DNA of 64,000 bases. Origin: a virus. This document shows, in pieces, positions 18,133-26,988 of this stretch (within the stretch, counting starts at the first letter, position 1; every line of letters starts with the position of its first letter). The position numbers and the translations under genes were made by a program. The notes beneath the pieces are model-generated. The model did no database searches. It had not been told where the DNA came from and saw only the letters and a program-made list of their open reading frames with translations. Where the stretch lies: IMG/VR virus record IMGVR_UViG_3300031368_000001, positions 1-64,000 of that record; one strand, 5' to 3'.

Positions 18133-18492
18133 TTACTCAAATCCGGTAAGTTCTTTAACACGCCTTTCAATAAACTTGGTAATTGAGACTCTCGGAAATT
18201 CTTCAGCATTTGCCTGATCCAGATATTTTTCAAGCATATCTACATGAGGTTCTGCCTCAAGAAATTCCTTTGCTTCAGCTACTGTCATTTGAGAAAGATC
18301 TGCAATTACAGGAATCTCATTACCAGCCGGCTTGCTTGGTCTCTCCTTGCTTTTTTTAATAGCACCATTTTCAAGAAGAGTATTTCTATCAGCTGGCTTA
18401 AAAAAATCTTTTTCAACAATCTGTCCTACCACCAGCTGATAGCTCTTACCATTTTTTCCGTACTTTACCTGACGAACAAGTTCAAAGCTCAT
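18133..18492 (-). CDS. Mu gp35-like small head protein
   Basis: 119 aa. A short N-terminal beta part (VKYGKNGKSYQLVVGQIVEK) and acidic-helical C-terminus, directly downstream of the capsid gene, where Mu-like phages place gp35. It lies two genes before the DUF5320-like gene. The homology is suggested by position and the GKSYxxGxxV pattern, not by strong motifs. Confidence 0.5.
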   Translation of the reverse strand: MSFELVRQVKYGKNGKSYQLVVGQIVEKDFFKPADRNTLLENGAIKKSKERPSKPAGNEIPVIADLSQMTVAEAKEFLEAEPHVDMLEKYLDQANAEEFPRVSITKFIERRVKELTGFE

Positions 18493-18588
18493 ATAACCTC
18501 CTTTTTTTTAGAGACTGAGAAAACTTTTTTTTCGTAAGACTAAGAAAACTCAGTGAGCTTTGATTAATCAACGTAATTACTTGAAATA

Positions 18589-19542
18589 TTACGCTATTAC
18601 GGTTTGAAATAAATACCCGGCGGTGGAACACACGCACTTCTCATCTGAAATTTGATGCTGAATACGGATTACATCAGACTTCTTTGGTTTATCCTCGTAT
18701 GTTTCAGCCTGTAAACCTGCACTCTTTAGAGTGTAAGCAAAACTCATCGTTTTCTTAGACGGTCTTGGATTGACTATTCCAACCCATACATTCTTTCCCC
18801 AGACACGTGAAATTGCTTCTGCAACACCAGGCATAGTGGTAATTTCTCTGGCACCTGGAAACACTGCATTAAGACCAAACAGCCTTCTTGGAAAACCATC
18901 GTCGGTTAATTGCCGGGAATCTTGTTCTCTCATTAAGGCACGAATAGCAGGATGTCGTCTGACTGTTCTCCAAACGGTAACAGGAATAGCAATCGTATTT
19001 GGCTCAGCAGCATTCAGGGATACTTTTTCCCTTGCATCCTCAATATCCCCTTCAGGATCAGAGTTTACAAAATCATCCCACATATTTCCACCGGCAAGGG
19101 CATTGATGTAAGTACCATCAAAGTACACACCATTTGCTACTGCTACATTTGTAAACATGTCTGCAATTCGGACTTCATAGTTAAGCAATAAGAGCTCAAG
19201 AGTGATTTCCTGAGTAGTGACTGCAAGATCCATATACTTCTTCCACTTTTTAAACTCGCGCCAGTCAATTGCTTTTTCCAGCGTATGCTCTTCGCAGTGA
19301 TAACTATCGGTCGATGTTTTCCAATCGAACGTGGTTGCCCTTGCACCCAGTGCTCTGATATCATCATAAGAACTGTTAAGATTGGTCTTATCAAAAATAA
19401 AATAAGTTCCATCTTCTTCACCCTCAGGGACGTCTACATAAGGAGCAAGCTTTGATGCAACCAGTCCATTCTGCGGGTAAGCAATGGCCATTTTTGTTAA
19501 GACCGGGTTGATCAAAACCTGATCTGTTTTGGTAATAAACAT
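18589..19542 (-). CDS. major capsid protein (HK97-type fold expected)
   Basis: 317 aa. Size, position after the protease/scaffold and decoration genes, and features typical of capsid proteins: N-terminal arm ending KLAPYVDVPEGEEDGTYFIF, spine-helix-like stretch (LAVTTQEITLELLLLNYEVR), a conserved IAIPVTVWRTVRRHPAIRAL segment and C-terminal IRIQHQISDEK. The ribosome binding site is GGAGG. Likely the most abundant virion protein. Confidence 0.8.
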   Translation of the reverse strand: MFITKTDQVLINPVLTKMAIAYPQNGLVASKLAPYVDVPEGEEDGTYFIFDKTNLNSSYDDIRALGARATTFDWKTSTDSYHCEEHTLEKAIDWREFKKWKKYMDLAVTTQEITLELLLLNYEVRIADMFTNVAVANGVYFDGTYINALAGGNMWDDFVNSDPEGDIEDAREKVSLNAAEPNTIAIPVTVWRTVRRHPAIRALMREQDSRQLTDDGFPRRLFGLNAVFPGAREITTMPGVAEAISRVWGKNVWVGIVNPRPSKKTMSFAYTLKSAGLQAETYEDKPKKSDVIRIQHQISDEKCVCSTAGYLFQTVIA

Positions 19543-19843
19543 GATAAGTCACCTCCGTAACATTAAAACTGTTACAATTAATTAATAGGTTTCTCACAAT
19601 CAACATCATGGATGTGATTATGACACTAAACCTCATAGAGGCAACTTAAGCATTACTTAAGTTAAAGAAATTTTTAAAACTGGCCTAATATAATTAAGCC
19701 AGTGTTAATAACAAGCTAATATTAATCAGCCAGTTAATTACAAGCTAATATTAATTAGCCAGTGTTAATTACAAGCTAATATTAATTAGCCAGTGTTAAT
19801 AACAAGCTAATATTAATCAGCCAGTGTTAATAACAAGCTAATA
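19543..19843. repeat. intergenic 31-bp tandem repeats, about five copies
   Basis: No gene. From about 19690 to 19843 a ~31-bp unit (gctaatattaatcagccagtgttaataacaa with small changes) is present about five times. On the coding strand each unit begins with GGCTGATTAATATTAG, that is, the last codons and stop of the decoration gene that ends at 19844. AT-rich with short palindromes (TAATATTA). Confidence 0.75.
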
Positions 19844-20302
19844 TTAATCAGCCTTGACTACGATAGTACGAGTCAGAAACAGCTTAAATTTTGCTTTGGC
19901 TACACATCCTTCTAAAGCGATTCCTGCGATCATTTTACCAGTATAGCTAGCGCCAGTAATTGTTTGAAACCAACCATTATCAGAATCCACAGCAGCATTG
20001 ATGGCTTCCACCAATGCATTTCTGATTATTCCAGCACCATCATAACAATATGCCCATGTAGGACCAAACAATACGACCTTGACAGTCTCACCCTCGAGAC
20101 CATCTTCTTGGGCAACGCCTTCAATGATAGCTCCAATAGTTGTATCATCACCAGCTTCCAACGCGTGTACCTGATAATCATTTGAACCAGGTTTTACGGC
20201 ATGGTACTGATAAACACGTTCATCGTTGTTATTTAATTCTACAGTATAGCTCCCATGAAATGGATTATCCAAGGGAATAGCTGGAGTTGCTCTTCTAGAC
20301 AT
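19844..20302 (-). CDS. capsid decoration / head stabilisation protein (DUF2190-like)
   Basis: 152 aa, between the protease/scaffold and capsid genes, the usual slot for a decoration protein. The sequence is beta-rich (YTVELNNNDERVYQYHAVKP, GEEVKVVLFGP-type strand, Gly-rich turns), similar in size and order to DUF2190 head proteins. The 3' end is repeated in tandem downstream. Confidence is mainly from synteny. Confidence 0.6.
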   Translation of the reverse strand: MSRRATPAIPLDNPFHGSYTVELNNNDERVYQYHAVKPGSNDYQVHALEAGDDTTIGAIIEGVAQEDGLEGETVKVVLFGPTWAYCYDGAGIIRNALVEAINAAVDSDNGWFQTITGASYTGKMIAGIALEGCVAKAKFKLFLTRTIVVKAD

Positions 20303-20391
20303 GATTCTTCACCTCCTAGTTATAAAAATTATCAAATTACTTACAAAAATTACTTACAAAAATTACCTACAAAAAATACCTACAGAGAAAA

Positions 20392-22197
20392 CTACTTTCC
20401 TTGAGTATCCATGACAGCCTTAAAGGCTACATCATAGGAGACTTTATTCTCCTCGGCGTACTTGGTTATTTCACGATCAAGCTTAGCGCCTTCTTCGTCA
20501 ACACCAGTTGGGGTAATTTCTTCTTCCTCTTCAATTACCTTACCAAATGTATCCAGAGGAACAAGCAGCTTGCCCTCTTTATGACGATCAATGATCGCAC
20601 TAAAGAGCTCAGAGAATTTTTGCCATGGAGTCTTTTCATCCTCACCCTCAGCAAACTTGAACATGTTCGTCCAGTCAAGGGCATTGGCATAATTCAATAA
20701 TCCAAGTTCATCAACCACTGCCGGGGCTAAGCCTTTCTTTTTCAGATCCTCGGCCCATCTCTGTACATCTTTCATATGAGATGCACGTTTCTCCGCTGAT
20801 CTTTCTTTTTCAACGATCCCGATTTTGCTTTCTTGAGCGGTGAGCTTGGATGTCAGATCAGAAATCTCGGTATTTTTTGCATTTAGCTGTTCGCTGAGAG
20901 CAGTTAATTGTTCCTGAACCTGCTTTAAATCCTCAGCATCCTTCTTGGGTGGTTCAGGGTATTTATATGGTGATGGCTTTTTGCCAACATTCGCCTTAGC
21001 CTTGGAGTCCGCTCCAACGATCTCTTCTCCCTTTTTGAAGTCACCTTCAACAGCGAGAAACACAGAGATTTTTTCAGGTTCTACTTTCCTGACTGTTCCG
21101 ATGAGCTTGCTATCTGCACCCTTAACTTTCTCACCTTCTTTAAATTCACCCTCAACTGCATTTATTTCAACCATAACAGTTTTTCCGGCAAACTTATTGG
21201 GATCTTCCTCACCGACAACAGCCTTTGCCTTTGACTTTGTTCCGGTTATTTCTTCGTCGTCCTGAAAGTTCTCTCCTGAGGTAAGAACAATGACTAATTT
21301 CTTTTCATCGAACTCCTCAAGCGTACCGACAACCTTTGATGCATTGCCAGTCACTTCCTCTCCAACCTCAAAATCCCCGGAGATGGATTTGATCGGTACA
21401 GTTATTTTCTTCATATTGTCACCTCCTAGCCAAAATGTTTCTTCCTCACTGTCTGGCCGAACAATCGGTAGACAGAAAGAATCTTCGCGGTTATCCTCGC
21501 CGTACCTTGCAACGATATCACTAAGACTCTTTATCCTTGGAATATCGGCTCCCAACAGAGCAACTCTCCGGAGAACCGGCCCAAACTCTTGATTATCAAA
21601 AACAAAATTACGATATATCTCTACTGAAGGATAACGATATGCACCATTTTTAATAATGTCAACAATTTGTTTTGGGACATCTTTGAAATCTGCATAAAGT
21701 TTTTTCCCTTTAGTCCAAACTTTGGATACCCATCCGGCAGACGGAAGTCCAGATTTTTGTAATAGATCTTGATTTTCATCATGTCCAAGTACCACCATAG
21801 GTGGTCTATGCGAATCTTTCAGTTTAGAAAAATTTGCGATGATTTTGTTAAGATCTTCTTCAGTATACTTTTTAGATTCTGCCTGGCCTATTTCAAAAAT
21901 TTGAACTCCGTTACATTCACCAAATTCTTGAAAGTTTCCACTAAGTTGTGTGAGAAGAATAGGACAACCATGCTGGTATGCGTGTATACACTGCTTGATT
22001 GGCTCGAGGTCTGAAAAGTCATCTGTCATCGGACATTCGGGCGCAAAGTGACATAAAGATTTTGGCCAGGCATATTCAGGGTAAAGCTCAGTTTCAGGAA
22101 TTGGATATGGATAAGTTTCTTGACCTGTTGAATATGTCCATGGCAGTGAAAAATCTTCCTTTGGAAAAGGGAAGGGATGTTCGTAAATTTTTTTCAT
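20392..22197 (-). CDS. fused prohead protease and scaffold (Mu gpI-like)
   Basis: 601 aa. Residues ~85-225 match Mu gpI-type prohead proteases: KYTEEDLNKIIANF, then VVLGHDENQ (His139), PSAGWVSKVW, GAYRYPSVEIYRN (Ser191) and LRRVALLGADIPRIKSL. Residues ~270-420 hold four copies of a GDFxxGEEVxGxxSK module. Residues ~430-490 are coiled coil, and the rest is acidic and helical, as expected of a scaffold released by self-cleavage. A Cys-containing N-terminal extension (1-80) is unusual. It sits just downstream of the tag-family array, whose members could be its substrates (inference). Confidence 0.8.
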   Translation of the reverse strand: MKKIYEHPFPFPKEDFSLPWTYSTGQETYPYPIPETELYPEYAWPKSLCHFAPECPMTDDFSDLEPIKQCIHAYQHGCPILLTQLSGNFQEFGECNGVQIFEIGQAESKKYTEEDLNKIIANFSKLKDSHRPPMVVLGHDENQDLLQKSGLPSAGWVSKVWTKGKKLYADFKDVPKQIVDIIKNGAYRYPSVEIYRNFVFDNQEFGPVLRRVALLGADIPRIKSLSDIVARYGEDNREDSFCLPIVRPDSEEETFWLGGDNMKKITVPIKSISGDFEVGEEVTGNASKVVGTLEEFDEKKLVIVLTSGENFQDDEEITGTKSKAKAVVGEEDPNKFAGKTVMVEINAVEGEFKEGEKVKGADSKLIGTVRKVEPEKISVFLAVEGDFKKGEEIVGADSKAKANVGKKPSPYKYPEPPKKDAEDLKQVQEQLTALSEQLNAKNTEISDLTSKLTAQESKIGIVEKERSAEKRASHMKDVQRWAEDLKKKGLAPAVVDELGLLNYANALDWTNMFKFAEGEDEKTPWQKFSELFSAIIDRHKEGKLLVPLDTFGKVIEEEEEITPTGVDEEGAKLDREITKYAEENKVSYDVAFKAVMDTQGK

Positions 22198-22225
22198 GAT
22201 CTAACCTCGTACTAACATTCTTAAG

Positions 22226-22804
22226 TTATTCAGCATAAGATATATCAGGATGCATAAATCCGTCTTTATCAATATCCGCAAATCCCCAGGCCTTTATTAC
22301 AACATTTGCATCTGAACCTTTGGGAGCAACCTTTGGATCTGTATATCGAGTAAATCCAGTTTCAGGTCCCTTCTTATAGAGTTTTTCCACATCGCTGATT
22401 TCTACTTTTGAGAAACCCATTTTCAGCAATGCGTCTCTTTGCTCTTTTTCATAATATCCTGCAAAACCAGGAAGCTTCTTATTCTCAGGAACACTTTCCA
22501 GAAGTTTTTTCTCTTCAGATGTTAATTCTCGATTTATCGAAATACTATCACCTGTGGTGATATCATCACTAAAAGCTTTAATCTTTGGTTGATCCAAAGG
22601 TTCCTGAGAAACTTCGTTAGGTTCATGAGAAACTTCGTTAGGTTCATGAGGAACTTCGTTAGGTTCATGAGGAACTTCGTTAGGTTCATGAGGAACTTCG
22701 TTAGGTTCATGAGGAACTTCGTTATAATTTCTATCGCCTTCACCCCCTGTTGTTTCTTCTACTCTTCCCGTCGTTATGTCTTCTGAAAAAGGTTTTATTT
22801 CCAT
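22226..22804 (-). CDS. tag-family protein with two N-terminal motifs and HEPNEVP repeats
   Basis: 192 aa. It starts MEIKPFSEDITTG, then has six tandem PHEPNEV heptads (a 21-bp DNA repeat), then a second motif IKAFSDDITTG, as if a new N-terminus had been added in front of an old one. The C-terminal tag is absent; the protein ends HPDISYAE. The core includes LLKMGFSKVEISDVEKLYKK. It lies immediately upstream of the protease/scaffold gene. Confidence 0.75.
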   Translation of the reverse strand: MEIKPFSEDITTGRVEETTGGEGDRNYNEVPHEPNEVPHEPNEVPHEPNEVPHEPNEVSHEPNEVSQEPLDQPKIKAFSDDITTGDSISINRELTSEEKKLLESVPENKKLPGFAGYYEKEQRDALLKMGFSKVEISDVEKLYKKGPETGFTRYTDPKVAPKGSDANVVIKAWGFADIDKDGFMHPDISYAE

Positions 22805-22827
22805 GATCTAACCTCGTTAATTAAAAA

Positions 22828-23445
22828 CTAATACCAGCCTACATCTCTGTGATAATATTCGCCAAGCTTTATTCCCCAACTTTTCCCGGGAATCCACATT
22901 TTCTTCATTACTTCAAGTAAATTTCTCCAGTACTCCTCAAATGCCCTCTTTTCTTTATCAAGAATTCTTGGATCAATCTTGCCACGCTCGTCTCTGGGAA
23001 TAGCTTTTTCCCACTCTACCCAGTGAAATTCTTTTGCTTTTTTTGTGGTTTCTGGATCTTGGAAATCTTCGCTCTGGAAGTTTTTATTCTTGAGGTTTTC
23101 GGAATTTTTGGAGATTAAAATTTTTGGAAATATCTTTTTAAATAATTTTGGCCAGCCAACTACCAAGATTTGTTTTTGCTTTTCAACAATATCCTTACCA
23201 GCGAATAATGCTTGAGCTGCATTATCTACCTCTTTTGACTCAGTTTCAAGGGTATCTTTAACTCTCTTATATCCTGGTTCAAGACCGTCACCAGTTGCTA
23301 GTAGCATCCATTGACTATAAAGTTTTCTGCGTGTGATAGGGTTGATTTGGAAGATATCAGTGGGAGCTGAAGAATTCAAAGATTCATCGTATGTTTCGAC
23401 ATGACCCTGAATATCTGATGAGAAAGATTTTATTGTTGTTGCCAT
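22828..23445 (-). CDS. tag-family protein
   Basis: 205 aa. N-terminus MATTIKSFSSDIQGHVETYD (the IQGHVExYDES version of the motif, also in 25035-25424), C-terminus GEYYHRDVGWY. The core has AAQALFAGKDIVEKQKQIL, close to the helical core of the 13824 and 26207 members. Positively charged middle. Part of a same-strand run of seven members; the intergenic gap upstream (23446-23588) holds two 20-bp tandem copies and no gene. Confidence 0.75.
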   Translation of the reverse strand: MATTIKSFSSDIQGHVETYDESLNSSAPTDIFQINPITRRKLYSQWMLLATGDGLEPGYKRVKDTLETESKEVDNAAQALFAGKDIVEKQKQILVVGWPKLFKKIFPKILISKNSENLKNKNFQSEDFQDPETTKKAKEFHWVEWEKAIPRDERGKIDPRILDKEKRAFEEYWRNLLEVMKKMWIPGKSWGIKLGEYYHRDVGWY

Positions 23446-23588
23446 AAAGTTACCCTAACAGACATAAAAAATTTTTGTCAACCCTTTTTTAAACAAGAAT
23501 AGTGATATTTAAACAAGAATAGTGATATTTAAGTAAGAATAATGGAAAAAGAAAAAATTAGTCAAGGTTTTTTTAGTATACTCTTTTT

Positions 23589-24242
23589 TTAGTACCACCC
23601 AACATCTCTGTGGTAATATTCACCAGATTTCTCCAAAAACCCTTCAACAACCGGTATATATCCAGCACTTCTCAAAAATTCTCCAGCTTTGTGTCTTTTC
23701 AGGGCTGCTAAATCCTTCTTACTTAATTTTTTTGCCCATTCAGGTTTTGTGAGTCGCATTATTTTCTTGCCAGCCTCTTCTTGAGTAACACCAAGATCTC
23801 TCATCAAACCTTGCGTAACGGAACGATCGGTTATTCCCGCTTTCTGAGCTGCCTGAAATCTAAGCCATCTGTTATCCTGCTTCCTTAAAAATTCCACTAA
23901 ATCTTTATTATATTTCTGGGAGTTCCAACCCTGATACTGAGTATGTTTAACATCATCCCAAAGACGATTTTTTTCTTCATGAATCCAGGCTTCCCGAAGA
24001 TGTGTAGCGCCTACCATCTGTATGTAGAGATTAGCTTTATCTACATAAGTTTTGGCATTTTTTAGATCATCAGCGGTTACTTCAGACGGTTTTTTGATGG
24101 GACCTGTATAAATAGGGGTGTGTTTTGGCTGGGTAGGAACCTCAATTTTAGCACCAGGGAAATCTATAATATCACCTGGATCAAAGAAAGTTCCTGTGGA
24201 TATATCTTCTGAGAAGGGTTTAAGAGTATTCATATTAATCAT
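23589..24242 (-). CDS. tag-family protein
   Basis: 217 aa. Starts MINMNTLKPFSEDISTG, ends GEYYHRDVGWY. Core: AKTYVDKANLYIQMVGATHL and QGLMRDLGVTQEEAGKKIMR, with a stretch WDDVKHTQYQGWNSQKYNKD that is shared in pattern with the 25426 and 26207 members (LWKDEKYLQLQ..., TWVDWQYLDPG...). So at least three members share a helical segment around a WxD-x-QYL-x-G-x-xS-x-YNK pattern. Confidence 0.75.
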   Translation of the reverse strand: MINMNTLKPFSEDISTGTFFDPGDIIDFPGAKIEVPTQPKHTPIYTGPIKKPSEVTADDLKNAKTYVDKANLYIQMVGATHLREAWIHEEKNRLWDDVKHTQYQGWNSQKYNKDLVEFLRKQDNRWLRFQAAQKAGITDRSVTQGLMRDLGVTQEEAGKKIMRLTKPEWAKKLSKKDLAALKRHKAGEFLRSAGYIPVVEGFLEKSGEYYHRDVGWY

Positions 24243-24252
24243 TTCCTTATGT

Positions 24253-24945
24253 TTAATACCACCCTACATCTCTGTGGTAATACTCACCAAACGAACCTAG
24301 GTTAGCTTCACCTTTAATTTCTACACCTTTTGGTGTGTAGGCTTTTCTTCCTTTTATGATCACATCTACTTTTCTTTTCCATATTCCTTTATGTTCTTTG
24401 AGATATTTCAGTGCCTGATTCACCGACCAGCCACTCTTTTCCACTAAATTGCTCACTTCCCACCGGGTTACTCCCCAGGGTGGAATTCCTCTATGCTCCT
24501 CACCGCCTTTTATACTCTGTACTTTCAGAATATTATTTCTAGAATAACCCATATCCCGTAGAATCTTATCATGAAATGTAAAATCTCCTCCAGTCCCTAT
24601 AGCCAAAGCAGCTCCTAATTGTGCTACATACCGATTCAGTATTTTTGAATCAAGCTTAAGTTTTGGATTTTCTTTATTAAGCACTGCCGCCACTTTTTCT
24701 GCTCTTTCATCCCATATTTCCTGACGAATCCCTCCACCAGGTTGCACTGGGCTATTTCTATAAATTGGTTCTTTTCTTTCTTTTGGCTGTAGAGTAACAA
24801 GTTTTAAAATATCTTCGAGCAGACCAAACTCATCCGGGACACCGTAAGTAATATCGTCAGAGAATGGTTTAACAAACGAACCTTCTGGTATTTCTGGAAG
24901 ACTTGTTTGTTCATTTATATCGTCAGAAAATGATTTCATGTCCAT
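24253..24945 (-). CDS. tag-family protein with doubled N-terminal motif
   Basis: 230 aa. It begins MDMKSFSDDINEQ and repeats the motif at residue ~24 (VKPFSDDITYG). It ends SFGEYYHRDVGWY. The middle has AAVLNKENPKLKLDSKILNR and a helix-turn-helix-like KSGWSVNQALKYLKEHKGIW. No family recognised. It is separated from 23589-24242 by 10 bases. Confidence 0.75.
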   Translation of the reverse strand: MDMKSFSDDINEQTSLPEIPEGSFVKPFSDDITYGVPDEFGLLEDILKLVTLQPKERKEPIYRNSPVQPGGGIRQEIWDERAEKVAAVLNKENPKLKLDSKILNRYVAQLGAALAIGTGGDFTFHDKILRDMGYSRNNILKVQSIKGGEEHRGIPPWGVTRWEVSNLVEKSGWSVNQALKYLKEHKGIWKRKVDVIIKGRKAYTPKGVEIKGEANLGSFGEYYHRDVGWY

Positions 24946-25034
24946 GATTTATTTAATATCACCCTTTGTCCTTATGATAGTATTTGTAACACAAGAATTT
25001 TCCGTTAATTTTTTTATTTATAGCGACCCAGATT

Positions 25035-25424
25035 TTATTCTCCTCTCTGTGCAAATGGGCTTTTACCATCATTGATTCTCTTCATTGCATGTTTTATAGC
25101 TTTATCAACTATCCGTTTAGTAGGTTTATTTCCTTTAAGAAGATAATTAATTTCATCCTTTGTTAATGTAGGCACAAGAGATGGTATTTCTATTTCTTTG
25201 CCATCTATACCTACACCGATAGATAACTCAGTAGATATATGCCCATCTGGTCTTTTTAATGTACCTAAAAATCCCGGGCCTTTAGGAGTACCATCCGTCC
25301 TTAATCCCCATCCTTTTTCTCTAACTGTTTCTTTATGATCGAAAAAATCAGCTTGAGACCTGGTAAAAGATTCATCATAATTTTCAACATGCCCCTGGAT
25401 ATTTGAGGAAAATGGCTTGAACAT
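25035..25424 (-). CDS. tag-family N-terminus fused to a conserved phage domain, no C-terminal tag
   Basis: 129 aa from the ATG at 25424 (MFKPFSSNIQGHVENYDESF). The frame is open to 25502, but that part overlaps the previous gene. Residues ~45-128 (RTDGTPKGPGFLGTLKRPDG, then SIGVGIDGKEIEIPSLVPTL, ending INDGKSPFA) form a module I have seen in many unrelated phage proteins near head genes, with no known activity. It shows that the N-terminal motif is added to different bodies. Confidence 0.75.
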   Translation of the reverse strand: MFKPFSSNIQGHVENYDESFTRSQADFFDHKETVREKGWGLRTDGTPKGPGFLGTLKRPDGHISTELSIGVGIDGKEIEIPSLVPTLTKDEINYLLKGNKPTKRIVDKAIKHAMKRINDGKSPFAQRGE

Positions 25425-25425
25425 C

Positions 25426-26205
25426 TTAATACCACCCCACGTCTCTGTGATAATATTCACCATATAATCTAAATGTTTTTTCACTAACAGGATATTTACC
25501 ATCCAGAAGCTTTATGCCTCCTAAAATTCCCCATCCTCTTACAATGATTTGTGTTTCATGAGGATTGAGTATTTCACCTTTTGCTGCTTTCTCCACAGTA
25601 AGCCTAACATCTCTGGCAGATACATTTAAAGTTTTGATAGCTTTTGATGCATGATAGGTATACGTATCTTTTTTTGGATCATGCCACCACCATGTAGGAA
25701 CTACCCCAGGACTTGCATAAATTTTTTCCTGTTCTTTTGCTGAAAGTGCAATCTGTTCCTTTCCTCTTGCTTTTACAGGTTTTTTCACAAGTTCATCGAT
25801 CTGAGCCTTAAGATGTTTCTGAAGCTCCTTCGGAATGGGTTCTTTACCTTCAAGGATTCTTGATAGGCGATAGTCATTATCATGAAATTCGAGAAAGTTT
25901 AAAAGCTCTTTATTATATGCTGAAGATTTAGGGCCTTGAAGCTGTAGATATTTCTCGTCTTTCCAGAGACTATCTAATTTATACTCTATCCACTTCTTTC
26001 TATTATCCTCTATAATACCAGCCTGATCAAAATATATTTTGACTTTTTCATCTAAGTCCTTACCTTGTTGAAGCTGATTAACAGTGACATCGGAGTAAAA
26101 AATAGGAGTTGGTTCTGTAAGATTTATTCCTATAGAATCCGGTGTGGAATCTACTCCTGTGAAATCTGCTCCTGTAGATATAGTTTCTGAAAAGGATCTG
26201 AGCAT
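25426..26205 (-). CDS. tag-family protein
   Basis: 259 aa. N-terminus MLRSFSETISTGADFTG, C-terminus YGEYYHRDVGWY. Core: QGKDLDEKVKIYFDQAGIIE, then YLQLQGPKSSAYNKELLNFL, then ARDVRLTVEKAAKGEILNPH and RGWGILGG. This core aligns by eye with 26207-26935 (VEKAIKRAAAGNITEADKRM) and 13824-14297. The longest fully tagged member. Confidence 0.75.
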   Translation of the reverse strand: MLRSFSETISTGADFTGVDSTPDSIGINLTEPTPIFYSDVTVNQLQQGKDLDEKVKIYFDQAGIIEDNRKKWIEYKLDSLWKDEKYLQLQGPKSSAYNKELLNFLEFHDNDYRLSRILEGKEPIPKELQKHLKAQIDELVKKPVKARGKEQIALSAKEQEKIYASPGVVPTWWWHDPKKDTYTYHASKAIKTLNVSARDVRLTVEKAAKGEILNPHETQIIVRGWGILGGIKLLDGKYPVSEKTFRLYGEYYHRDVGWY

Positions 26206-26206
26206 C

Positions 26207-26935
26207 TTAATACCATCCTACATCTCTGTGATAATATTCACCAAAACTTCTTATTGCCCTCATTGTCTTTTCAGGAAATTCGCGTTTTCCTTTTATAATC
26301 CTCTCTGCTTCATATGAAGGCCAGCTTAATCGTATCATCCGTTTATCTGCTTCGGTTATATTTCCTGCTGCAGCTCTCTTAATTGCTTTTTCCACATCAG
26401 CGGCTGAGGCCCCCTGACCTTCTATTACTTTTTTTATGTAATAGGTTAAACTTTTTGTGGCTGGTACGGGATCCCACCATGGAGGAACATGCCCACCAGT
26501 ATTCCATATTCGTTCCTTATCGCGCTTTGTTATTCCAGGAACTTTTTTCTTGATTAGATCTTCAATCTCTTTCTTCATTGCCGCTACTTTCTCGGTAGGC
26601 ATATGGGTTCCTACATCTTTTATGCCTCTAAAACCAAACTCTTTATCTGCTGTCTGACAAGCCTTCAAGAAATTCTTGTTATAATAATCTCCTTGAAAAC
26701 CACCTGGATCTAAATACTGCCAATCTACCCAGGTATCTTTTAGTTTTTTCAGAATGAAATTTTTGTGCTTGGTATTAATAACTCTAGCATATTTGAAATA
26801 TAATCCTAATTTCTCTTTTTGGGTTCTTCCATGTCTGATATATCCTATCGTTACATCTTCAGGAGCGAAGGAATCTATTGTACTATCTATATAATTTTTA
26901 ACACTACCCTGTACGCTATCTGAAAAAGTTTTCAT
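26207..26935 (-). CDS. tag-family protein, first of the array
   Basis: 242 aa from the ATG at 26935 (MKTFSDSVQGSVKNYIDST). AGAGG lies just before it; the upstream frame to 27025 is only translated tandem repeats (YKLLTYKLLTYKL). Ends SFGEYYHRDVGWY. Core: LYFKYARVINTKHKNFILKK, WQYLDPGGFQGDYYNKNF and SAADVEKAIKRAAAGNITEA. It begins the array in the direction of transcription. Confidence 0.75.
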   Translation of the reverse strand: MKTFSDSVQGSVKNYIDSTIDSFAPEDVTIGYIRHGRTQKEKLGLYFKYARVINTKHKNFILKKLKDTWVDWQYLDPGGFQGDYYNKNFLKACQTADKEFGFRGIKDVGTHMPTEKVAAMKKEIEDLIKKKVPGITKRDKERIWNTGGHVPPWWDPVPATKSLTYYIKKVIEGQGASAADVEKAIKRAAAGNITEADKRMIRLSWPSYEAERIIKGKREFPEKTMRAIRSFGEYYHRDVGWY

Positions 26936-26988
26936 TTTTGCCTCTAGTTTATAAGTAAGTAGTTTATAAGTAAGTAGTTTATAAATAA

